Source of the DNA: Mycolicibacterium gadium
Lineage (GTDB): Bacteria; Actinomycetota; Actinomycetes; Mycobacteriales; Mycobacteriaceae
NCBI RefSeq assembly: GCF_010728925.1
Contig: NZ_AP022608.1
Span: 2,728,001-2,792,000, forward strand
Direction: 5' to 3'
DNA: 64,000 nucleotides
The translations under genes and the position numbers were made by a program. A model generated the notes under the pieces. The model was not told the DNA's origin and searched no databases. It saw only the letters and a list, made by a program, of their open reading frames with translations. Positions 58,366 to 64,000 of this stretch are shown here, piece after piece; position 1 is the first letter of the stretch; every line of letters begins with the position of its first letter.

Positions 58366-59169
58366 TTAAGCGGCGGTCACCTTGTGTTTCGCCCACCAAC
58401 GGTCGTGCATCCGCTGGCAGTCGGCCACCCGCAGCGGCGCGCTGCCGCCGAAGTCCGGCCGCACCGCGACGGCGGCCGGGATATCGGGCACGCCTTCGCC
58501 GGTGATGACGACCGTGGCCAGCCCGGATTTCGTCGCGGCGCGCAGCCCGCAGGCCGAGCCGCTGACCGCGAGCGCGTTCTCGGCGGTGATCCCGAGCTCG
58601 GCGAGTGCCAGGCGATGGGCTTCGGAATCGGGCATGGGCTTCGTGACGTCCTCAGCGGTCACCACCGCCTCGACGATTCCCTCGCCGACCAACTGGCGCA
58701 CCAACGGCTCCGCCCAGCTGCGCTGTCCGCTCGTCACGACGGCGACCTGCACACCCGCCCCGAAGGTTTCGGCGACGAAATCGACAAGGCCGGGGCGTGG
58801 CGCGAGATCGCGCTCGAGGATCAGCTCGTCGAACAACATCGTCTTGGTCGTGTAGATGTCGTCGGCCAACAGCCTGGTCAGTACATCGGACTCGGTGGCC
58901 ACCCCTCGCTTACGCAGTTCGGCCGCGACGCGCTGTCGTTCATCGGTGAGCGCGAGTAGCTGCCGGTACCGCGTCACCGACCACTGAAAATCCAGACCAT
59001 GCGCCGCGAACGCGGCGTTGTACGCCTCTCGGTGGCCCTCGCATTCGATATCCGTCAGGGCATCGAGGTCGAAGATCACCGCGCGCAGCGGACATCGGGT
59101 TCCTGCCGGCGATGCGGAGTCCCACCAGAAGCGGCCCGCGCGCCAAGTCGTCTCGTGCGTTGTCGGCAT
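58366..59169 (-). CDS. HAD-family hydrolase, beta-phosphoglucomutase/CbbY-like
   Basis: The 267-residue protein begins MPTTHETTWRAGRFWWD. Motif I is AVIFDLDALTDIECEGHREAYN: nucleophile Asp and the second Asp are present, but DLDALTD replaces the common DLDGTL. A helical cap follows (RYRQLLALTDERQRVAAELRK), then motif II VVTSGQRS and a KPMPDSEAH region with Lys and Asp for motifs III/IV. The substrate is a small phosphorylated metabolite, unknown. Confidence 0.85.
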   Translation of the reverse strand: MPTTHETTWRAGRFWWDSASPAGTRCPLRAVIFDLDALTDIECEGHREAYNAAFAAHGLDFQWSVTRYRQLLALTDERQRVAAELRKRGVATESDVLTRLLADDIYTTKTMLFDELILERDLAPRPGLVDFVAETFGAGVQVAVVTSGQRSWAEPLVRQLVGEGIVEAVVTAEDVTKPMPDSEAHRLALAELGITAENALAVSGSACGLRAATKSGLATVVITGEGVPDIPAAVAVRPDFGGSAPLRVADCQRMHDRWWAKHKVTAA

Positions 59170-59204
59170 GCAGCTAGGGTGGCCCACGTCACAGCGTTCC
59201 AGCC

Positions 59205-59220
59205 TCCCCCATTTGGGGGA
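59205..59220. promoter_or_regulatory. inverted repeat upstream of the NarL-type regulator
   Basis: TCCCCC-ATTT-GGGGGA is a perfect 6-bp inverted repeat 56 bases before the response regulator start. It could be an autoregulatory site for the regulator or a small hairpin between it and the divergent HAD gene. Confidence 0.35.
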
Positions 59221-59275
59221 TCGTCGATGCCAACTTCGTTCCCCACAGAAAAGGCCAGGTCATAAGGTGGTGCAC

Positions 59276-59947
59276 ATGGCTTCCGAAGAGCTGGGCCCAC
59301 CGGTCCGTCTGGTGCTGGTCGATGACCACGAGATGGTGATCGAGGGCCTCAAGGCCATGCTCGCGGCGTTTCGGGAACGCGTGGAGGTCGTCGGACAGGC
59401 CATCGGCGCTGAGCGTGCGCTCAGCGTCGTTGACGAATTGAACCCCGACATCGTGCTGTCGGATGTGCGCATGCACGGGTCCAGCGGCCTGGACCTCTGC
59501 GTGGCGTTGCGCGGGCGCGACCCCAACCGCAAGGTCGTGATGCTCTCCGTCTACGACGACGAGCAATACCTCTTTCAGGCCCTGCGGGTGGGCGCGTCCG
59601 GATACCTCCTGAAAAGCATCAGCAGCGACGAGCTCGTCCGTCAGCTCGAGTTCGTGCATCGCGGTGAGACGGCGATCGACCCGAGCATGGCCGCCAGGGC
59701 GGTGGACACCGCCGCGCGGATGCAGCGCGACGAATTCTGGCCCGGTGCGCGCCAAGGCTTGACTCAGCGCGAGAGCGAGATCCTCTCGTACGTCGTGAAC
59801 GGCCTGTCCAACCGCGCGATCGCGTCCAAGCTGGTGATCGGCGACGAGACCGTCAAGACGCACCTGAGCTCGATCTACCGCAAGCTCGGGGTCAGCGACC
59901 GCACCGGAGCCGTGGCGACGGCCCTCCGTGAAGGCATCTACCAATGA
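59276..59947 (+). CDS. NarL/LuxR-type response regulator
   Basis: The 223-residue protein begins MASEELGPPVRLVLVDDHEMVIEG, the ATG preceded by AAGGTGG. Phosphoacceptor Asp63 is in VLSDVRMHGSSG, with SVYDDEQ and LLKSISSDEL nearby. The C-terminal LuxR helix-turn-helix is LTQRESEILSYVVNGLSNRAIASKLVIGDETVKTHLSSIYRKLGV. It is coupled to the histidine kinase by a four-base overlap and controls unknown targets. Confidence 0.93.
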   Translation: MASEELGPPVRLVLVDDHEMVIEGLKAMLAAFRERVEVVGQAIGAERALSVVDELNPDIVLSDVRMHGSSGLDLCVALRGRDPNRKVVMLSVYDDEQYLFQALRVGASGYLLKSISSDELVRQLEFVHRGETAIDPSMAARAVDTAARMQRDEFWPGARQGLTQRESEILSYVVNGLSNRAIASKLVIGDETVKTHLSSIYRKLGVSDRTGAVATALREGIYQ

Positions 59948-61170
59948 GCCCGGACGCCAACCCCCCGAACGCGGTCCGCGACCTTGTCGACACCGACCGC
60001 GAACTCGCACTGCTGCGCGAACTGATCCAGGCCGCGTCCAAAGGGCCCGGGGTCGAGCCGCTGGCCGCGGCGGCCGCACGGATGATCACCGCTGCCACCG
60101 CCAGCGACGTGTGCTTCGTCCACGTCCTCGACGACAGCGACCGGTCACTGACGCTCGCGGGCGCGACACCGCCGTTCGACGCCGAGGTGGGCAAGATCCG
60201 ATTGCCGTTGGGCCAGGGCATTTCCGGATGGGTCGCGAGCCACCGCGAGCCGGTGGTGATCAGGCAGGACAAGGAAGCCGATCCGCGCTACATGCCGTTC
60301 GAGTCCCTGCGCGGGAAGGACTTCACGTCGATGGTGTCGGTGCCGATGGAGACCGACCCGGGCGGGCTGGTCGGCGTGCTAAACGTGCACACCGTCGAGC
60401 ATCGCGACTTCACCGCGCGCGACGTCGAACTGCTGCTGGTGATCGGCAGGCTGATCGCCGGTGCGCTCCATCAGGCCCGCTTGCACCGCCAGCTGGTCGC
60501 TCGCGAACGGGCCCACGAGAACTTCGTCGAGCAGGTCATCGAGGCCCAGGAGCTCGAGCGGCGGCGGCTGGCCGGCGATATCCACGACGGCATCTCGCAG
60601 CGACTGATCACCTTGTCGTACCGGCTCGACGCGGCCAGCCGCGCGGTGTCCGACGATCCAGAGGCTGCCTCCGAACAGTTGGAGAAGGCCCGCGAACTCG
60701 TCGATCTCACGCTGGGCGAAGCGCGCGCCGCTATCAGCGGACTACGGCCGCCAGTGCTCGACGATCTCGGGCTGGCGGGTGGCCTCGCCAGCCTCGCGCG
60801 GTCCATCCCCCAGATCGGCATCGATGTCGAGCTGGTGGAGAACCGCGTGCCCGACCACATCGAGCTCGCGCTGTACCGGATCGCGCAGGAATGCCTGCAA
60901 AACGTCGTCAAACATGCGAAGGCCACGTCCGCACGGCTTACCTTTGCCGTCGACGCGGGCGAGACCGGGGACGTCGCCCGGCTCGAAATCGTCGACGACG
61001 GAGTCGGTTTCGACACCTTCGAGCATCCCCTGGGCAGCGACGAGATGGGCGGCTACGGCCTGCTGTCGATGGCCGAGCGGGCCGAGATCGTCGGCGGCCG
61101 GTTGAACATCCGGTCGCGCCCGGGTTCGGGCACCGCGGTGACCGCGACGATCCCGCTTCCGCGTTCCTAG
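59944..61170 (+). CDS. GAF-domain sensor histidine kinase (HisKA_3)
   Basis: The 408-residue cytosolic kinase has a GAF domain (about 35-190: FVHVLDDSDRSLTLAGATP, LPLGQGISGWVASHREPV), then the HisKA_3 box LERRRLAGDIHDGISQRLITL with phosphoacceptor His214. The HATPase has YRIAQECLQNVVKHAKAT, DDGVGFD and GGYGLLSMAERAEIVGG. The GAF pocket suggests a small-ligand or redox signal. No haem ligand can be assigned. Pairs with the NarL-type regulator. Overlaps the convergent marR-like gene by four bases. Confidence 0.93.
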   Translation: MSPDANPPNAVRDLVDTDRELALLRELIQAASKGPGVEPLAAAAARMITAATASDVCFVHVLDDSDRSLTLAGATPPFDAEVGKIRLPLGQGISGWVASHREPVVIRQDKEADPRYMPFESLRGKDFTSMVSVPMETDPGGLVGVLNVHTVEHRDFTARDVELLLVIGRLIAGALHQARLHRQLVARERAHENFVEQVIEAQELERRRLAGDIHDGISQRLITLSYRLDAASRAVSDDPEAASEQLEKARELVDLTLGEARAAISGLRPPVLDDLGLAGGLASLARSIPQIGIDVELVENRVPDHIELALYRIAQECLQNVVKHAKATSARLTFAVDAGETGDVARLEIVDDGVGFDTFEHPLGSDEMGGYGLLSMAERAEIVGGRLNIRSRPGSGTAVTATIPLPRS

Positions 61171-61679
61171 AAGTCGCCGGAATTGCGGCGCAGCGTCTCG
61201 ATCGAGGCCGCGAGCGCACGGGACTCGCGGTCGGACATGCCGATGTCGGCGAACACCTCGCTGTTGAGCGTGACGGTGGCGTCCTCGACCGTCGACCGGC
61301 CGAGATCGGTGATCCGCACCAGCGTGGTGCGGCCGTCGGTCGGATGGGGTGTGCGCTCCACCAGACCGTCGGCCTCCAGCCGCCGGATCGCGTGCGTGAC
61401 GCTGGTGACGTGCACCTGCAGCCGGTCCGACGCCTTGGTGATCGGCAGCGCGCCACCGCGGCTGAAGGCCAACAACCGCAGCAACTCGAATCGGGAAAAG
61501 CTCAGGTCGTATGGCCGCAGCGCGTTCTCGACCCGGGCCAGCAGTATCTGGTGGGCCCGCATCACCGACGTGACCGCCACCATGCCGTCGGCGACCTCGC
61601 CCCAGCCGAAGCGCTCCCAGTTGGCGCGCGCCAACTCGATGGGGTCGCGCTTGCGCGGCCACGACGGTTGCGAGGGCAC
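61167..61679 (-). CDS. MarR family transcriptional regulator
   Basis: The 170-residue protein begins MPSQPSWPRKRDPIELARANW from a GTG. The winged helix is LSFSRFELLRLLAFSRGGALPITKASDRLQVHVTSVTHAIRRLEADGLVERTPHPTDGRTTLVRIT, with the wing DGRTT. It is divergent from the VOC-family gene, and an inverted repeat that may be its operator lies between them. Ligand unknown. Confidence 0.9.
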   Translation of the reverse strand: MPSQPSWPRKRDPIELARANWERFGWGEVADGMVAVTSVMRAHQILLARVENALRPYDLSFSRFELLRLLAFSRGGALPITKASDRLQVHVTSVTHAIRRLEADGLVERTPHPTDGRTTLVRITDLGRSTVEDATVTLNSEVFADIGMSDRESRALAASIETLRRNSGDF

Positions 61680-61745
61680 GCCCCTTCATACCGCACCCGG
61701 CAGCCTCGGGTCCGCGCGATGACTCTCGCGTCCTCCACGAGTCTG

Positions 61746-61760
61746 TCCTTGCGACAAGGA
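61746..61760. promoter_or_regulatory. candidate MarR operator
   Basis: TCCTTG-CGA-CAAGGA is a perfect 6-bp inverted repeat with a 3-base centre. It sits nine bases before the VOC gene and in the only space shared with the divergent marR-like gene. It overlaps the VOC gene's AAGGAAGGG ribosome site, so bound protein would block expression. Confidence 0.45.
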
Positions 61761-61769
61761 AGGGAATCT

Positions 61770-62123
61770 ATGTCCATCCAGCATGTGCTCGCCGTCGTGC
61801 CGGTGTCCGACCTGCAGGTGAGCAGCCGATGGTACGAGGCACTGTTCGGGCGACCCGCCGACAACAACCCCATGCCCACCCTGGCCGAATGGCAGGTTCT
61901 ACCGGGCGCGTGGGTCCAGGTCTTCGTCGACGCCGCGCGCGCAGGGTCCGGGTTGCTGAACTTCGCCGTCGACGATCTGCAGATCCACATGGCTGAGCTC
62001 CGCGGACGCGGACTCGAGCCGGGCGACGTCACCGGCGCCAGCAAGGGGGTTCACCTTTCGGCGATCACCGATCCCGATGGCAACACGATCAGCCTGATCG
62101 GCGGATTCAGGGTCCAATACTGA
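61770..62123 (+). CDS. VOC (glyoxalase/dioxygenase) superfamily protein
   Basis: The 117-residue protein begins MSIQHVLAVVPVSDLQVSSRWYEALFG and ends in ITDPDGNTISLIGGF, a typical single-module VOC fold. His5, Asp/Gln positions and a Glu-like residue in the last strand could bind metal, but the set is incomplete (the final metal Glu is not clear). It has a good ribosome site. Probably controlled by the divergent MarR protein. Substrate unknown. Confidence 0.88.
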   Translation: MSIQHVLAVVPVSDLQVSSRWYEALFGRPADNNPMPTLAEWQVLPGAWVQVFVDAARAGSGLLNFAVDDLQIHMAELRGRGLEPGDVTGASKGVHLSAITDPDGNTISLIGGFRVQY

Positions 62124-62132
62124 TCCACGCCG

Positions 62133-63170
62133 TCAGTGCAGCGCAGCCCGCACAGCGCCCACCACCGCACGGGTGGACTGACGGCTGCCGACGGTGATTC
62201 GTACACCGCCGTCGGCGTAGCCGCGGACCTTCAGGCCGGTGCCGTCGAACACCTCGCGCCACTGCCGGCCCCAGGGTGGCAGGTATACGAAGTTGGCGTG
62301 CGCATCCGTGCTGTACACCCCCATCGCCCTCAGCCGCATACGCAGGTAGCGGCGTTCGGCGGTGATCATCCGGATACGTTGTTCCAGCTCACTTTCCGCG
62401 TCATACGACGCGGCGACAGCCACCATGCCGGTGATGGCGATACCGAACGGCTGCTGCATGGTCCATAGTTCGCGCGCCAGCTCGGGCGCACAGAATCCGT
62501 AGCCGACGCGTAGCCCGGCCAGCCCATATGCCTTCGAGAAGGTACGCACTACAACGACATTCGGATACCGGACGACAAGTTCAGGACCGTCGATGCGATG
62601 GTGTGGCGCGAGAAACTCGACATACGCCTCGTCGAGCACGACGACGGTGTCGGCCGGGATGCGCTGGAGAAACCGCTCGATGTCGGCTACCGGCTCAACA
62701 GTTCCGGTCGGATTGTGCGGCCGGCACACCACCACGACTCGGGCCTTCGCGGCGGCGTCGGCCATGGCGTCGAGGTCGTGGTGGCCGTGTTCGTCGAGTC
62801 CGACGGTGACCGACTCCAGCCGGGCCATATGGGCGAAGATCGGATAGCCGTCGAACGTCGGGGACGTCATCACCATTTTGTCGCCGGGGCGCGTGACAGC
62901 GTTGAGCACCTGCAGGATCACGCCGGTGGCACCGACCCCGATGACGACCTGCTCGTCGGGCACCCCGAGGTGACCGGCAATCAATGTACGAAGCCGCTCG
63001 GGCAGGAACTCCGGATACCGGTTGCCCGCATCGATGGCGGCGACCAGCGCAGACCGCACCGATGGCAGCGGCGGGAACGGATTCTCGTTGAGCGACAGCG
63101 CCATTGGGTTCACCGCACCGGGCAGCGCGCCCACGGCTGCGTCCGTGACATCGCGATTGGGGGTGGACAT
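62133..63170 (-). CDS. histidinol-phosphate/aromatic aminotransferase (HisC-like, PLP)
   Basis: The 345-residue protein begins MSTPNRDVTDAAVGALPG; the in-frame start six codons upstream would lie in the previous gene. PLP-binding: NPTGTVEPV, VVLDEAYVEF and the Lys of RTFSKAYGLAGLRVGYG. It resembles the mycobacterial aromatic aminotransferase/HisC2 group (Rv3772-like) rather than the operon HisC. Start overlaps the stop of the KAS III-like gene by one base (TGATG), which is an unusual pairing and suggests a shared biosynthetic role. Confidence 0.9.
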   Translation of the reverse strand: MSTPNRDVTDAAVGALPGAVNPMALSLNENPFPPLPSVRSALVAAIDAGNRYPEFLPERLRTLIAGHLGVPDEQVVIGVGATGVILQVLNAVTRPGDKMVMTSPTFDGYPIFAHMARLESVTVGLDEHGHHDLDAMADAAAKARVVVVCRPHNPTGTVEPVADIERFLQRIPADTVVVLDEAYVEFLAPHHRIDGPELVVRYPNVVVVRTFSKAYGLAGLRVGYGFCAPELARELWTMQQPFGIAITGMVAVAASYDAESELEQRIRMITAERRYLRMRLRAMGVYSTDAHANFVYLPPWGRQWREVFDGTGLKVRGYADGGVRITVGSRQSTRAVVGAVRAALH

Positions 63171-64000
63171 CAGCCTCTCCCACCCCACCTGACCGCCGCG
63201 GCTCCCGCGAAGTCGCCGGCGTGCGCGAACGCCGACATCATGACGACATCGCCCTTTTTCAGCTGGCCGTCGGTGATGGCACGGTCCAGGTTGATCGGAA
63301 TACCCGCGGCGAACAGGTTCCCGCAGTCATCAAAAGTATCGAGGTGTCTCGATTTATCCAGCTCCATCGCTTCGCGCCAGTTCCGCAGGAATGCGCGATT
63401 CGGCTGGTTGGTCACCAGGAGGTCGAGATCCCTTGGCTTCACGCCGATTCGATCGCACACCGCGTAGGAGACCTCGGGCACCTGTCGGTTGCCCCGGGCC
63501 AGCACCTTGGTGATCTTGCTTTCGGTGAACCCGATGCAGCCCTCCCCCGGACCGGCCTGCCACCACTTACGGGGCGGGTCGACCGCGAGCGTCATGTCGC
63601 CGGCGAACTCACCGTAGGTGCGGCATTCGATGTCGAGGATCGGTGACCGGTCGGACAGCGTCACCAGCCCCACCGCGGCACCATCGCCGGGCACTGACGC
63701 CTGCGCCTTGCGCCGAATCGTCGGCTGGTCGAACGCCTGGCCGGCCGCATTCTGAGCGATCGCTATCAGCGCGGTGCGTCCTTCGCCCGACTCGATCAGG
63801 TTGCGTGCCACTTTCAGCGCGAGCACGAACGCCGCACATCCGCCGTTGTGCAGATCGAGAACCCAATTCGGTTTCATCCCGAGGCGATGCGCCATCCCGC
63901 CGCCTCCGCCGTAGAACGGCATGTCGGGCATCTGGGTGTGGGTGATCAGGATATCGGCGCCCGCGACGGTGTCCTGGCCGTGGCGTTCGATCAGCCCGGC
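63170..64000 (-). CDS. KAS III/FabH-like condensing-enzyme family protein (5' end beyond window)
   Basis: The frame is open to base 64000, so the N terminus is missing. The nucleophile Cys is in LDLHNGGCAAFVLALKVA, the late Asn in FDDCGNLFAAGIP, and GDVVMMSAFAHAGDFAGAAAVRWGG forms the C terminus. The usual His of the FabH HQAN motif is Asn here (LLVTNQPNRAFL). The fold is clear, but the catalytic set Cys-His-Asn is altered. It could be an acyltransferase or a non-decarboxylating condensing enzyme. Coupled to the aminotransferase. Confidence 0.85.
   Translation of the reverse strand, partial: AGLIERHGQDTVAGADILITHTQMPDMPFYGGGGGMAHRLGMKPNWVLDLHNGGCAAFVLALKVARNLIESGEGRTALIAIAQNAAGQAFDQPTIRRKAQASVPGDGAAVGLVTLSDRSPILDIECRTYGEFAGDMTLAVDPPRKWWQAGPGEGCIGFTESKITKVLARGNRQVPEVSYAVCDRIGVKPRDLDLLVTNQPNRAFLRNWREAMELDKSRHLDTFDDCGNLFAAGIPINLDRAITDGQLKKGDVVMMSAFAHAGDFAGAAAVRWGGRG

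Noticed and set aside
59928..62123. A 731-codon plus-strand frame spanning histidine kinase, marR and VOC genes
   Set aside because: Only its last 117 codons (from 61770) are real, as the VOC gene; the rest is Arg-rich out-of-frame sequence.

Overview
The window is high-GC DNA from a mycobacterium, probably an environmental Mycobacterium/Mycolicibacterium species. The evidence is a complete ESX-4 type VII secretion locus placed between rpsI-rplM and a cutinase/truA/ribosomal block, F420-type luciferase-like oxidoreductases, a 13E12/DUF222 HNH gene with an SOS box, mycobacterial-style rmlB-rmlC, and several secreted cutinases. Gene order from glmS to rmlC largely follows the M. tuberculosis Rv3436c-Rv3465 backbone as I remember it. 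Accessory insertions interrupt that backbone. Species cannot be fixed from this sequence alone.

Layout. 1-4.6 kb: a coupled alpha/beta hydrolase (cut by the window edge), glmS, an Rv3438-like hydrolase and an LLM oxidoreductase. 4.7-7.5 kb: a DEAD-box helicase and the SOS-boxed 13E12-type gene. 7.5-11.1 kb: Rv3439c/Rv3440c-like proteins, glmM and a small secreted protein. 11.5-13.8 kb: an AIM24 protein, rpsI-rplM and an excalibur protein. 13.9-23.5 kb: the ESX-4 genes esxT, esxU, an Rv3446c-like gene, eccC4, eccD4, mycP4 and eccB4. 23.8-28.1 kb: a very large AAA/GAF/class III nucleotide cyclase. 28.2-35.3 kb: a seven-gene, translationally coupled operon. 35.3-39.2 kb: a CGNR regulator, an EamA transporter and three cutinases in a row. 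39.2-43.9 kb: truA-rplQ-rpoA-rpsD-rpsK-rpsM-rpmJ-infA on the minus strand. 44-48.1 kb: FdxA-like ferredoxin, a split response-regulator/thioredoxin-reductase-like gene and a cNMP-sensor histidine kinase. 48.2-52.2 kb: tandem LLM oxidoreductases, a TIGR03086 protein and rmlB-rmlC. 52.2-55.8 kb: valine catabolism (mmsA, acyl-CoA dehydrogenase, mmsB). 55.8-64 kb: two tandem serine hydrolases, a HAD protein, a NarL-type two-component pair, MarR and VOC genes, and a HisC-like aminotransferase coupled to a KAS III-like gene cut by the window edge.

The most unusual region is 28.07-35.31 kb. A 255-residue protein with the domain pattern of an HK97-fold shell protein (encapsulin-like) heads an operon. 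It is followed by a polyprenyl diphosphate synthase, two small unknown proteins, a CrtC/AttH-like protein, an SCP2-like lipid-binding protein and a large FAD-dependent desaturase-like enzyme. The desaturase has a long proline-rich tail carrying two copies of a 22-residue aromatic/Gln motif. No phage packaging or lysis genes are present. I infer a compartment for isoprenoid or carotenoid-like metabolism, in which the tail repeats or the prenyl synthase may be the shell-docked cargo. Known family 2 encapsulins include systems linked to polyprenyl transferases and terpene cyclases, but this gene set is different and the shell protein is short.

Regulatory sites read directly from sequence include a LexA/SOS box over the 13E12 start, two DosR-like boxes 22 bp apart by fdxA, a large palindrome over a leaderless-looking start at 49,941, three phased GTCATGAC-type sites by the CGNR/EamA pair, and a MarR-side inverted repeat. 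Two genes appear broken by single-base frameshifts (a cutinase signal peptide and the response-regulator/reductase fusion). Both lie at short homopolymers and may be sequencing errors. I saw no tRNA, rRNA, CRISPR, insertion sequence or integrase.
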